Source: Streptomyces sp. NRRL F-6492 (lineage in GTDB: Bacteria > Actinomycetota > Actinomycetes > Streptomycetales > Streptomycetaceae). From it: a stretch of 64,000 bases of DNA. The stretch lies in assembly GCF_001280125.1 (NCBI RefSeq), contig NZ_LGEG01000127.1, positions 62,001 to 126,000 of the forward strand, in the 5' to 3' direction. The notes below the pieces were generated by a model. The model searched no databases, had not been told where the DNA came from, and saw only the letters and a program-made list of their open reading frames with translations. Below, piece after piece: positions 50,551-58,819 of the stretch (position 1 is its first letter; each line of letters opens with the position of its first letter). The position numbers and the translations under genes were made by a program.

Positions 50551-50931
50551 GTGGCGACCGAACTGGCAGCGGCCCCGGCGCAGGACACGGCACGGGACCC
50601 GGCGCGTGACCGGGGAGCGACCGACATCGCCGACCGGGTCGTCGCGAAGATCGCCGCCCGGGCGGCCAGGGAGGCTCTGGGCGGCGTCCCGAAGGGCGGA
50701 TCGAAACCCCATGCCTCGGTCGACGTCCACAGGGACGTCGCCCGGGTCTCGGTGAGCCTCGAACTCGACTACCCCTCCGACGTAGCCCGCCAGTGCGGCG
50801 CCGTCCGGAACCGGGTCCGCAGCCAGGTGGAACACCTCGTGGGCATGGAGGTCCACGAGGTGTCCGTCCACGTGGAGCGCCTCCACTCCGCGCTCACCCG
50901 CGACGACACGCCGAGGGGCCGCCTCTCATGA
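50551..50931 (+). CDS. Second Asp23/Gls24-family protein
   Basis: A 126-residue paralogue of the first Asp23 protein. The domain is TDIADRVVAKIAARAAREALGG then RVSVSLELDYPSDVARQCGAVR and VEHLVGMEVHEVSVHVERL. GTG lies 6 bases after the preceding stop, and its stop overlaps the next gene (ATGA), indicating one operon with coupled translation. It may form mixed assemblies with the first Asp23 protein. Confidence 0.9.
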   Translation: MATELAAAPAQDTARDPARDRGATDIADRVVAKIAARAAREALGGVPKGGSKPHASVDVHRDVARVSVSLELDYPSDVARQCGAVRNRVRSQVEHLVGMEVHEVSVHVERLHSALTRDDTPRGRLS

Positions 50932-51539
50932 CCACCACTCCGGAACAGTCCCCTCCCTCCGCCCGGGAGGACGAGCCCGCTCCCGCTCCCGAGGCCCGCG
51001 CCCGCCGCTTCTGGTCGGTACGGCGCATCCCGGCGGCCCTGCTCGCGGCCGTCGTCCTCGGCGGAGCCGGACTGCTCCTCTACGACGTGGCGGCCGTACG
51101 GGCCGACCAGTCGGCCATGGCCTGGCGCAAGGAGGCCGCCGACGGCCTCGCGACCCGGCCGCTCGACTCCACCTGGGTCCTCGCCGGCGCCTGCGTCGCC
51201 GCGGTCCTCGGCCTCTGGCTCCTGCTCCTGGCCCTCACCCCCGGGCTGCGCTCCGTCCTCCCCATGCGCCGGGACCACCCCGACGTACGGGCCGGACTCG
51301 ACCGCAAGGCCGCGGCCCTCATCCTGCGGGACCGCGCCATGGAGGTCTCCGGCGTGCGGTCCGCGAAGGTGCGCGTCCGCCGCTCCAAGGCCACCGTCCG
51401 GGCGGTCTCGCACTTCCGGGACCTCGACGAGGTCCGCGCCGACCTGGAGCGGGCCGTCACCACCGGCGTCGACGAACTCGCCCTCGCCCACCCGCCCGTG
51501 CCGAAGGTGCGGGTGGCCCGGCCGCCCGAGAAGGGATGA
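50928..51539 (+). CDS. Asp23-cluster membrane protein (DUF6286-like)
   Basis: A 203-residue protein with two membrane segments (about 32-55, IPAALLAAVVLGGAGLLLYDV, and about 87-108, WVLAGACVAAVLGLWLLLLAL) and a C-terminal cytoplasmic domain of Asp23-like or AmaP-like fold (VSGVRSAKVRVRRSKATVRA). It is probably a membrane anchor for Asp23 proteins. The ATG overlaps the upstream stop. DUF number from memory. Confidence 0.85.
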   Translation: MTTTPEQSPPSAREDEPAPAPEARARRFWSVRRIPAALLAAVVLGGAGLLLYDVAAVRADQSAMAWRKEAADGLATRPLDSTWVLAGACVAAVLGLWLLLLALTPGLRSVLPMRRDHPDVRAGLDRKAAALILRDRAMEVSGVRSAKVRVRRSKATVRAVSHFRDLDEVRADLERAVTTGVDELALAHPPVPKVRVARPPEKG

Positions 51540-51593
51540 GCCGATGACGCCCAAGCCCCGGGGGCCCGGTCCCCGTCACGAAAGGACCGCCCG

Positions 51594-52181
51594 GTGACCG
51601 TCGTCCTCCGGCGCGTCAACCGCGTCCTGCTCGGCCTCGCCGGGCTGATCCTCGTCCTCCTCGGCGGCTCCGTCCTCGCCGCCGCGGCCGGCCTCGCCGT
51701 ACCGTCCTGGTGGCCCTGGTCGGGCCCCTCCGACGTCCTGCTCACCACCGCCGACCGGCAGCGCTGGCGGGACGAGGGCTGGTGGTGGCCGGTGGTCATC
51801 GCCGTCCTCGGGGTGATCGTCCTGCTCGCCCTCTGGTGGCTGATCGCCCAGTTCCGCCGGGCCAGGCTCGCCGAGGTCGTCGTCGACACCGGCGACGGCG
51901 AGGAGGCGGTCGTGCGCGGGCGTGCCCTGGAAAGCGTCCTGGAGGCGGACGCCGCCGCACAGGACGGCGTGGCGCAGGCCCGGGTCTCCCTCACCGGCCG
52001 CCGCAGCGCCCCCCGCACCCGGGTGAGGTTCCAGCTGGAGCCGCACGCCTCCCCGGCCGACGCCCTCACCACCCTCAGCGGCCGGGCCCTCGCCCACGCC
52101 CGCACCGCGACGGGCCTGTCGTCCCTGCCCACCGAGGCGCGCCTGCGCGCGGTGAAGCACGGCGCCCGCCGGGTCACCTGA
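51594..52181 (+). CDS. amaP: Alkaline shock response membrane anchor (AmaP-like)
   Basis: A 195-residue protein. Two N-terminal membrane segments (about 10-35 and 65-87) enclose a short extracellular loop with several Trp (WWPWSGPSDVLL, EGWWWP), followed by a cytoplasmic domain ending VKHGARRVT. AmaP anchors Asp23 to the membrane in Gram-positives. GTG has AAAGGA close upstream; 54 bases separate it from the previous gene. It closes the Asp23 operon, followed by a strong terminator. Confidence 0.87.
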   Translation: MTVVLRRVNRVLLGLAGLILVLLGGSVLAAAAGLAVPSWWPWSGPSDVLLTTADRQRWRDEGWWWPVVIAVLGVIVLLALWWLIAQFRRARLAEVVVDTGDGEEAVVRGRALESVLEADAAAQDGVAQARVSLTGRRSAPRTRVRFQLEPHASPADALTTLSGRALAHARTATGLSSLPTEARLRAVKHGARRVT

Positions 52182-52196
52182 GGACGGAGCGCGGAG

Positions 52197-52229
52197 AGCG
52201 CCCGCCGGGTCACTCCCGGCGGGCGCTTT
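52197..52229 (+). terminator. Rho-independent terminator of the Asp23 operon
   Basis: AGCGCCCGCCGGG-TCACT-CCCGGCGGGCGCT followed by TT. A perfect 13-bp stem 16 bases past the amaP stop; it also serves the convergent SDR gene. Confidence 0.88.
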
Positions 52230-52243
52230 CGCGTGACGGCCGC

Positions 52244-52999
52244 TCAGAAGCCGCTGCGGGCCCCGCCGTCCACCGGCAGCATCAGCCCCGTCAGGTACGA
52301 GGCGGCCGGCGACAGCAGGAAGGCCGCCGTCCGTCCGAACTCCCCGGGCGTGCCGTACCGGCGCAGCGGGATCGTGGCCTCGTTCGCCGCGCGGGCCGCG
52401 TCCGCGTCCCCGGAGAGCGCGTCCAGCGAGCGCACCCGGTCCGTGTCGATCCGGCTCGGCAGGAGCCCGACGACCCGCACCCCGCGCGGGCCGAGGTCGT
52501 TGGCCAGGGACTTCGCGAAGCCGGCCAGGCCGGGGCGCAGCCCGTTGGAGAGGGTCAGACCGGCGATCGGCTCGTGGACCGAGGCCGACAGGACGAAGCC
52601 GATCACCCCGCCCTCGCCGAGCGCCTCGGCCGCCGCGCGGGCCAGCCGCACCGCCCCCAGGAAGACGGTGTCGAAGGCGGTGGCCCACTGCTCGTCGGTG
52701 TTGTCCGCCGCGAAGCCGGGCGCCGGCCCGCCGACGCTGATCAGGATGCCGTCGAAGCCGCCGAACCGGGACCGCGCCTCCGCGATCAGCCGGGCCGGGG
52801 TCCCCGGGTCGGTGTTGTCGGCCGCGACCCCGGCCGCGCCCGGGCCGAGCGCCTCCACGGCCTCCGCGACCGTCTTCTCCTCGCGCCCGGTCACCAGCAC
52901 CTTGGCGCCCTCCGCGAGCAGCGCCTCCGCCGAGGCCCGGCCGAGCCCCCGCGTCGCGCCGGTCACCACGTACACACGGTCCTTCAGTCCAAGATCCAT
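52244..52999 (-). CDS. SDR-family oxidoreductase (atypical active site)
   Basis: A 251-residue short-chain dehydrogenase. The cofactor motif is YVVTGATRGLGRASAEALL; AADNTD and GILISVGGPAPGF follow the fold. The catalytic YxxxK segment is replaced by GLTLSNGLRPGLAGFAKSLA, a known variant subgroup in which Tyr is lacking. The C-terminus (YLTGLMLPVDGGARSGF) is normal. The start lies 4 bases after the GH15 stop (TGA-GGCC-ATG), so the two are one operon. The substrate is unknown. Confidence 0.88.
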   Translation of the reverse strand: MDLGLKDRVYVVTGATRGLGRASAEALLAEGAKVLVTGREEKTVAEAVEALGPGAAGVAADNTDPGTPARLIAEARSRFGGFDGILISVGGPAPGFAADNTDEQWATAFDTVFLGAVRLARAAAEALGEGGVIGFVLSASVHEPIAGLTLSNGLRPGLAGFAKSLANDLGPRGVRVVGLLPSRIDTDRVRSLDALSGDADAARAANEATIPLRRYGTPGEFGRTAAFLLSPAASYLTGLMLPVDGGARSGF

Positions 53000-53003
53000 G
53001 GCC

Positions 53004-54794
53004 TCATCCTGCCGGGTCCGGCTCGTCCGCTGCCAGCGCGAACGCCGTGCCCACCAGGCCGATGTGGCTGAAGGCCTGCGGGAAGTTGCCCAGCTGGCGG
53101 CCGGTCGCCGGGTCGTACTCCTCGGCGAGGAGCCCCACGTCGTTGCCGAGCGCCACGAGCCGGTCGAAGAGCGCCCGCGCCTCCCGGGGCCGCCCGGTCG
53201 CCCGCAGCGCGTCCGCCAGCCAGAACGAGCAGACCAGGAAGGTCCCCTCCTGCCCCGGCAGGCCGTCCACCGCCGTCGAGTCGGCGCTGTAGCGGCGCAC
53301 GTAGCCGTCGTGCGTCAGCTCCGTCATGATCGCGTCCACCGTGCCCACCACCCGGGGGTCGTCCGGCGGCAGGAAGCCCACCTGGGGGATGAGCAGGGTG
53401 GCGGCGTCCAGCTCCCGCGAGCCGTACGACTGGGTGAAGGTGTTCCGCACGGGGTCGTACGCCTTGTCGCACACCTGGGCGTGGATGTCGTCCCGCATGG
53501 CCCGCCACCGGGCCGCGTCCCCCGGCAGCGACGGATCGGCCTCCAGGGTGCGCACGGCCCGGTCGGCGGCCACCCAGGCCATCACCTTCGAATGGGTGAA
53601 GTGGCGGCGCGGCCCGCGCACCTCCCACAGCCCCTCGTCGGGCTCCCGCCAGGTCGACTCCAGGAAGCCCAGCAGGCTCAGCTGGAGGTTCCAGGCGTGC
53701 CGCTCCGCCGGGATCCCGGCCTCCCGCGCCCGGTTGAGCGAGTCCATGACCTCGCCGTACACGTCGAGCTGGAACTGGTCCACGGCCGCGTTCCCGGTCC
53801 GCACCGGCGCCGAGTCGGCGTACCCCCGCAGCCACGGCAGGGTCGTCTCGGGCAGTCGGCGCTCCCCGGCCGGGCCGTACATGATCTGGAGGTCGGCCGG
53901 GTCGCCCGCGACCGAGCGCAGCAGCCAGTCGCGCCAGGCGGCCGCCTCCTCCACGTATCCGGCGGCGAGCAGCGCGCCGAGGGTGAGGGAGGAGTCGCGC
54001 AGCCAGCAGGAGCGGTAGTCCCAGTTCCGCACGCCGCCGATCTCCTCCGGCAGGGAGGTGGTGGGGGCGGCGACGATCCCTCCGGTGGGGGCGTACGTGA
54101 GCGCCTTCAGGGTGATCAGGGAACGCAGCACCGCCTCCCGGTGGGGTCCCCGGTAGGTGCAGCGGGCCGCCCACTCCCGCCAGTCCGCGAGCGACTGCTC
54201 CAGGGCCTCGAAGGGGTCGATCAGCTCGGGGCGCGGCTCGTGCGAGGGGTGCCAGGTCAGCACGAAGGCCACCTTCTCGCCGGCGGCGACGGTGAAGGAG
54301 GAGCGGGTGGAGAACTGCTGGCCCCAGGTCTTCACGTGCGGTTCGCTGCGCAGCCAGACCGCGTCGGGCCCGGCGACCGCCACCCGGTGCCCGTCGGCCC
54401 TGCGCATCCAGGGCACGATCGAGCCGTAGTCGAAGCGCAGCCGCAGGACGGCGTCCATCTCCACGCTGCCGCCGACCCCCTCGACGATCCGCATCACGTC
54501 GGGAGAGACGTCCCGCTGGGGCATGAAGTCGATGACCTTGACGGTGCCGGTACGGGTCTCCCAGAGGGTCTCCAGGACGAGGGAGTCCTCGGCGTAGCGG
54601 CGGGAGGTGCAGGTCGTGGCGCCCTTGGGGGCGATCCGCCAGTGCCCGTTCTCCTCGTCGCCGAGAACGGCGGCGAAGCAGGCGGCCGAGTCGAACCGGG
54701 GCAGACACAGCCAGTCGACCGATCCGTCGCGGCCGACGAGCGCGGCGGTCTGGAGATCGCCGATGAGGGCGTAGTCGTCGATGTGTCGCGTCAC
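53004..54794 (-). CDS. Glycoside hydrolase family 15 protein (glucoamylase/trehalase-like)
   Basis: A 596-residue cytosolic enzyme. An N-terminal beta-sandwich (about 1-200; IDDYALIGDLQTAALVGRDG) precedes the (alpha/alpha)6 barrel. Catalytic-region motifs are TSLPEEIGGVRNWDYRSCWLRD and the second Glu area GLPGQEGTFLVCSFWLADAL. Actinobacterial relatives hydrolyse trehalose or maltosaccharides. I chose GTG at 54794 because homologues begin at RHIDDYALIG; TTG at 54827, touching the SURF1 stop, is possible. The next gene (SDR) starts 4 bases after the stop. Confidence 0.93.
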   Translation of the reverse strand: MTRHIDDYALIGDLQTAALVGRDGSVDWLCLPRFDSAACFAAVLGDEENGHWRIAPKGATTCTSRRYAEDSLVLETLWETRTGTVKVIDFMPQRDVSPDVMRIVEGVGGSVEMDAVLRLRFDYGSIVPWMRRADGHRVAVAGPDAVWLRSEPHVKTWGQQFSTRSSFTVAAGEKVAFVLTWHPSHEPRPELIDPFEALEQSLADWREWAARCTYRGPHREAVLRSLITLKALTYAPTGGIVAAPTTSLPEEIGGVRNWDYRSCWLRDSSLTLGALLAAGYVEEAAAWRDWLLRSVAGDPADLQIMYGPAGERRLPETTLPWLRGYADSAPVRTGNAAVDQFQLDVYGEVMDSLNRAREAGIPAERHAWNLQLSLLGFLESTWREPDEGLWEVRGPRRHFTHSKVMAWVAADRAVRTLEADPSLPGDAARWRAMRDDIHAQVCDKAYDPVRNTFTQSYGSRELDAATLLIPQVGFLPPDDPRVVGTVDAIMTELTHDGYVRRYSADSTAVDGLPGQEGTFLVCSFWLADALRATGRPREARALFDRLVALGNDVGLLAEEYDPATGRQLGNFPQAFSHIGLVGTAFALAADEPDPAG

Positions 54795-54827
54795 GCTCGG
54801 GCTGTTCCCGGAAGCGGCGGCGGTCAA

Positions 54828-55643
54828 TCAGCGCGACGGCGCGGCCAGGGTCTCCGCGGCGTCCGGTTCCGGCGGTCCGGCGGCCCCGGCGGCGGCGTCC
54901 GCCTCCCGGTCGCGCTTCTCGCGGCGCACCAGGATCACCCAGCCGACGGGCACTCCGGCCGCGAAGAGCCACCACTGCACGGCGTACGCCATGTGGGCGC
55001 CGATCGAGTCGTGGTCGGGCTCGGGGATCTGTTCGAGGGTGCCGTCGGCCGGTTCGGGCGCGGTCTGCTCGACGTAGCCGCCGAGGACCTCGCGGCCGAT
55101 GAGTTCGGCCTGCTGCCGGCCGTTGATCAGCATGACCTGGCGGTCGGGCAGGCCCTTGAGGTCCTTGATGCCGCTGGCGCCGGTCGTCTCGTCCGCCTTG
55201 AGGCGCCCGGTGATCGTGACCTCGCCCCTGGGGGCGGGCGGCACCGCCGGGTAGGAGCGCTGGTCGGCGGCGGCCGGCACCCAGCCCCGGTTGACCAGCA
55301 GGGCCTTCCCGTCCCGCAGGACCAGCGGGGTCAGGACGTGGACGCCGATCCGGTCGTCGGAGGAGGTGCGGCGCCGGACGACCACCTCGTGGGCGGTGTC
55401 GAAGGTGCCGGTGGCGGTGACCGGGCGCCAGTAGTCGGCGCGCGGGACGGTGTGGCCGGGGGAGGTGAGCTCCTCGACCGGGACCGGCTCCGCCGCGACG
55501 CTGTCCGCGATCAGGGCGTTCTGGGCGACCCGGCGCTCGTGCCGGTGGAACTGCCAGAAGCCCAGCTCGATCATCGTCGGGACGAGGACGAGGGCGATCA
55601 GAGTGAGGATCACCCACTGCCGGGACAACAGGAAGCGGTACAC
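54828..55643 (-). CDS. SURF1-family cytochrome oxidase assembly protein
   Basis: A 271-residue membrane protein with two helices, one near the N-terminus (VILTLIALVLVPTMIELGFWQ) and one near the C-terminus (QWWLFAAGVPVGWVILV), and an extracellular domain between them. WRPVTATGTFD, LVNRGWVP and YAVQWWLFA are SURF1 hallmarks. It helps insert haem a in aa3 oxidase. GTG at 55643 has TACGGT 6 bases before it, as in leaderless genes, and begins at the conserved VYRFLLSRQW; I prefer it to the longer ORF. Confidence 0.92.
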   Translation of the reverse strand: MYRFLLSRQWVILTLIALVLVPTMIELGFWQFHRHERRVAQNALIADSVAAEPVPVEELTSPGHTVPRADYWRPVTATGTFDTAHEVVVRRRTSSDDRIGVHVLTPLVLRDGKALLVNRGWVPAAADQRSYPAVPPAPRGEVTITGRLKADETTGASGIKDLKGLPDRQVMLINGRQQAELIGREVLGGYVEQTAPEPADGTLEQIPEPDHDSIGAHMAYAVQWWLFAAGVPVGWVILVRREKRDREADAAAGAAGPPEPDAAETLAAPSR

Positions 55644-55735
55644 CCCATGACCGTACAGCGGGGGCCACGGGGTGCACGCAGGGGGGTTCGGCGCGCTGGG
55701 GCCGCCCTCCGGAATCGTTTCTTCGGGGTTTGTCC

Positions 55736-55969
55736 TCACACCTTGTCGACGATGCCCACCTTCCCCTCCGCGCGGGCGCAGTGGCCGCCGCAGTACCAGC
55801 TGCCCCCGACCTCGACGCCCTGGCCGATGATCTGGACCCGGCAGTGCTCGCAGATGGGCGCCATGCGGTGGATGGCGCAGGCGAAGCAGTCGAAGACGTG
55901 CACCGCGCCCTGCGCGTGCACCTCGAACGACATGCCGTAATCGTTTCCGCAGACCTCACAACGTGCCAT
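55736..55969 (-). CDS. Small Cys-rich putative zinc-finger protein
   Basis: A 77-residue protein with eight Cys, arranged as CEVC, CFAC, CEHC and CGGHC with His nearby (HCRV, HVFDCFACAIH). That gives two or three treble-clef or zinc-ribbon sites; a metallothionein-like metal store is a further possibility. No membrane segment. It lies just upstream of SURF1 on the same strand, with 92 bases between them, and may be independent. Function unknown. Confidence 0.78.
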   Translation of the reverse strand: MARCEVCGNDYGMSFEVHAQGAVHVFDCFACAIHRMAPICEHCRVQIIGQGVEVGGSWYCGGHCARAEGKVGIVDKV

Positions 55970-56032
55970 GCGCCACAGGGTGGGGCCCCTCGCGGGCGCG
56001 GGCGGTCCGGCACGCCAGGAGGGGCCGGGGCG

Positions 56033-57007
56033 TCACCCGTCTGCCGGGGCCACGTCCCGCAGCAGCTGGGTGTAGGCGGCCTCGTCGACGACGGGCGTGC
56101 CGAAGGACCGGGCCTTGAGGGTCTTGGAGGTGGCGGACTCCGGGTCGTTGGTGACCAGCAGGCTGGTCAGCCGGGAGACGCTGCCGGCGACGTGCAGCCC
56201 GGCCTCGACGGTGCGGTCCTCCAGGAGCTCGCGGTCGATGGAGGTGTCCCCGGAGAACGCCACCCGCATCCCCTGCCGGAGCGGCTTGTCGGTCTCGTAA
56301 CGGCCGGGATTGGGGTACGGGCAGGCCGGCCGCTTCCGCGAGGGACGCCAGCTGTTCGCCCGGTACGCGGAGGAGGGGTACGCGGCGGGCGCGGCCGGGG
56401 AGGCGGCCCACTCGGTCAGCGGCCGGCACTCCAGGAGCGGCAGCCGCACGCCCTGCTCGGCCGCCGCGTGCAGGCTCGGCCGGAACGCCTCGGCGAGCAC
56501 CCGGGCGTCGTCGAGCGCGTTGTGCGCCTGGCGCTGCTCGACGCCGAAGTGCGCGGCGAGCGACTCCAGCTTGTGGTTGGGCAGCGGCAGCGACAGCTGC
56601 TTGGCGAGCGCGATCGTGCACAGGCGCTGCCGCACGGGCGCGGTGGACTCGGCGCGCGCGTACTCCCGGGCGATCATCTGCCAGTCGAAGATCGCGTTGT
56701 GCGCGACGAGCACCCGCCCGTCGAGCCGGGCCGCGAAGTCGGCCGCGATCTCCGGGAAGAGCGGCGCGCCCTCCAGGGCGTCGCTGGTCAGCCCGTGGAT
56801 CCACACCGGACCGGGGTCGCGCTCGGGGTTGACGAGGGTGTACCAGTGGTCCTCGACGTTCCCCTGGGCGTCCAGCCGGTAGACGGCGGCGGACACGATC
56901 CGGTCGTCGCGGGCGAGGCCGGTGGTCTCCACGTCGACGACCGCGTACCCCTGCGGGTAGGCGGCCGGCCACGCTGCTGCTGTCGTGCGGTCGTCGAGCA
57001 TGGTCAT
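56033..57007 (-). CDS. DEDDh 3'-5' exonuclease with C-terminal BRCT domain
   Basis: A 324-residue DnaQ-like protein. Exo I is AVVDVETTGLARDDRI, Exo II is VLVAHNAIFDWQMI, and Exo III is HNALDDARVL with His-Asp of the DEDDh type. A basic linker (about residues 215-235) leads to a C-terminal BRCT domain (about 245-320) with GMRVAFSGDTS and LLVTNDPESATSKTLKA. Such proteins act in DNA repair or proofreading. ATG at 57007 has no ribosome site; a second ATG at 57001 lies 8 bases from TATTCT, so a leaderless start there is possible. Confidence 0.9.
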   Translation of the reverse strand: MTMLDDRTTAAAWPAAYPQGYAVVDVETTGLARDDRIVSAAVYRLDAQGNVEDHWYTLVNPERDPGPVWIHGLTSDALEGAPLFPEIAADFAARLDGRVLVAHNAIFDWQMIAREYARAESTAPVRQRLCTIALAKQLSLPLPNHKLESLAAHFGVEQRQAHNALDDARVLAEAFRPSLHAAAEQGVRLPLLECRPLTEWAASPAAPAAYPSSAYRANSWRPSRKRPACPYPNPGRYETDKPLRQGMRVAFSGDTSIDRELLEDRTVEAGLHVAGSVSRLTSLLVTNDPESATSKTLKARSFGTPVVDEAAYTQLLRDVAPADG

Positions 57008-57123
57008 TGAGAATACGGCCCGCGACCGACAATTCCCTCCCCGGTGCTCCGGGCGGACCGGTCCCGGCCGGGCCGGGCGGGTCGTTCCGGGGGCGGCGCC
57101 CCGCCGGGTGCGACCCTCCTCAC

Positions 57124-57741
57124 GTGACCGAACCCCCCGCGCCTCCCGCGCCTCCCGCGCCTCCCGCGCCTCCCGCGCCCTCCGCGCACGACGAGGCCCA
57201 CGGCGGCGGTCTCGGCTCCCGCCTCAACCGGCTCCGGGCCGCGGTCCTCGGCGCCGACGACGGCGTCGTCTCCACGGCGGGCCTCGTCGTCGGCGTCGCC
57301 GGAGCCACCGGATCCGGGTCCGCGCCGCTCACGGCCCGCCTCTCCGGGCTCCTCGCCGGATCGATGCCGATGGCGGCGGGGGAGTACGTCTCGGTCTCCA
57401 CCCGGCGCGACTCCGAGAAGGCGGCGCTTGCCGAGGAGGAGCGCGAGCCGCGCGAGCGGCCCGCGGCCGAGCTCGACGAACCCGCCGCCCTCCTGGCCGC
57501 CCGCGGCCTCTCCCCGGACGTCGCCCGCGAGGCCGCCGAGCAGCTCACCGCCCGCGACGCCCTGCGCGCCCACGTGCGCGTGGAGCCGGGCATCGCCCCG
57601 GACGCCCTCACCGGCTGGTCCAGCGCCCGCCCGGGCGCCGCCCCCGCGACCCGCGCGGTCCTGCGCGACGCGGCGGGCGGGGCCCCGGCGATGGCGGTGA
57701 CGTACGGGGCGGGATCGCTGCTGGGGGCGGCGGGGGTCTGA
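57124..57741 (+). CDS. VIT1/CCC1-family iron/manganese transporter, internally deleted
   Basis: A 205-residue protein. The family N-terminal helices are present (GADDGVVSTAGLVVGVAGATG and AGSMPMAAGEYVSVSTRRDSEKAAL), as is the cytoplasmic MBD-like helix region EAAEQLTARDALRAH. Normal members then have two or three membrane helices; here the sequence jumps from PDALTGW directly to ATRAVLRDAAGGAPAMAVTYGAG. About 50-60 residues appear missing, so transport is doubtful. A PPA repeat from a 9-bp tandem repeat occupies residues 4-19. Confidence 0.8.
   Translation: MTEPPAPPAPPAPPAPPAPSAHDEAHGGGLGSRLNRLRAAVLGADDGVVSTAGLVVGVAGATGSGSAPLTARLSGLLAGSMPMAAGEYVSVSTRRDSEKAALAEEEREPRERPAAELDEPAALLAARGLSPDVAREAAEQLTARDALRAHVRVEPGIAPDALTGWSSARPGAAPATRAVLRDAAGGAPAMAVTYGAGSLLGAAGV
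57139..57184 (+). repeat. 9-bp tandem repeat in the VIT1-type gene
   Basis: GCGCCTCCC is repeated four times, then once with changes. It encodes the N-terminal PPA repeat and keeps frame whatever its copy number. Confidence 0.75.
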
Positions 57742-57840
57742 GCCGGGACGGGGTCTTGTCGGAAGGTGCCAAAGCCTGCTGACAACCCGTCTCGCATACT
57801 TGTTGGTAACAACGTCTAGCCGCGCCCCGACCCCCGCCTC

Positions 57841-57853
57841 TACCGTCGACGGC
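57841..57853 (+). promoter_or_regulatory. -10-like TACCGT before the hydroxylase gene
   Basis: TACCGT (57841-57846) lies 7 bases before the ATG; there is no ribosome site, so a leaderless transcript is likely. Confidence 0.4.
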
Positions 57854-58819
57854 ATGCCGAACCTGCCCGATGTCGTGCTCTGGTCCATACCGGCGTTCGT
57901 CCTGCTCACCGTCCTGGAGATGGTCAGCCACCGGATCCACCCCGACGAGGACGCCGCCGGGTACGAGACCAGGGACGCCGCCACCAGCCTCGGCATGGGC
58001 CTGGGGAGCCTGGCCTTCGACGCGCTGTGGAAGATCCCCGTGGTGGCGATCTACACCGCCGTCTACGAGCTGACCCCGCTCCGCGTGCCCGTCCTCTGGT
58101 GGACGGTCCCGCTCATGCTGCTCGCCCAGGACTTCTTCTACTACTGGCAGCACCGCGGGCACCACGTCATCCGCATCCTCTGGGCCTGCCACGTCGTCCA
58201 CCACAGCAGCCGCAGGTTCAACCTCACCACCGCCCTGCGCCAGCCGTGGACCAGCGTGACCTCCTGGCCGTTCTACCTGCCGATGATCGCCCTCGGCGTG
58301 CACCCGGCGGCCGTCGCCTTCTGCTACTCGGTCAACCTCGTCTACCAGTTCTGGATCCACACCGAGCGCGTCGGCAAGCTGCCCCGCCCCTTCGAGTACC
58401 TCCTCAACACCCCCTCGCACCACCGCGTCCACCACGCCTCCCAGGGCGGCTACCTGGACCGGAACTTCGGCGGGATCCTCATCGTCTGGGACCGGATGTT
58501 CGGCTCCTGGGTCGGCGAGACCGAGCGGCCCGTCTACGGCCTCACCAAGAACATCGAGACGTACAACCCGCTCCGGGTCGCCACCCACGAGTACGCCGCC
58601 ATCGCCCGCGACCTGCGGGCCGCGCACGGCTGGCGCGAGCGGGCCGGGCGGGTGTTCCGCGGCCCCGGCTGGCAGCCGGGCCCGCCCTCGCCGCCGAATA
58701 CCGGCCCCGCCACGGTCGGCCCCGCCACGGCCGGCCCCATCACGGCCGGTCCCGCCACGGTCGGCCCCGTCGCGGCCGGTCCCGCCACGGCCGGACCCGC
58801 CGCGGAGTCCGCCGCGTGA
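57854..58819 (+). CDS. Sterol desaturase / fatty acid hydroxylase-superfamily membrane enzyme
   Basis: A 321-residue membrane di-iron enzyme. Histidine clusters are in FFYYWQHRGHHVIRILWACH, then HVVHHSSRRFN and TPSHHRVHHA, the eight-His pattern of the family. About four membrane helices. Relatives hydroxylate or desaturate lipids; partner lysoplasmalogenase activity suggests alkenyl-ether lipid chemistry, an inference. The C-terminus (about 284-317) is a GPATV/GPATA pentapeptide repeat. The stop overlaps the next gene (GTGA), so the two are coupled. Confidence 0.92.
   Translation: MPNLPDVVLWSIPAFVLLTVLEMVSHRIHPDEDAAGYETRDAATSLGMGLGSLAFDALWKIPVVAIYTAVYELTPLRVPVLWWTVPLMLLAQDFFYYWQHRGHHVIRILWACHVVHHSSRRFNLTTALRQPWTSVTSWPFYLPMIALGVHPAAVAFCYSVNLVYQFWIHTERVGKLPRPFEYLLNTPSHHRVHHASQGGYLDRNFGGILIVWDRMFGSWVGETERPVYGLTKNIETYNPLRVATHEYAAIARDLRAAHGWRERAGRVFRGPGWQPGPPSPPNTGPATVGPATAGPITAGPATVGPVAAGPATAGPAAESAA
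58703..58803 (+). repeat. 15-bp tandem repeat at the hydroxylase 3' end
   Basis: About seven degenerate copies of GGCCCCGCCACGGCC encode the Gly-Pro-Ala-Thr pentapeptide tail of the hydroxylase. Frame is preserved. Confidence 0.8.

Noticed and set aside
52244..52999. SDR gene as a pseudogene because YxxxK is missing
   Set aside because: The LSNGLRPGLAGFAKSL variant is conserved in a known SDR subgroup; the rest of the fold is intact.
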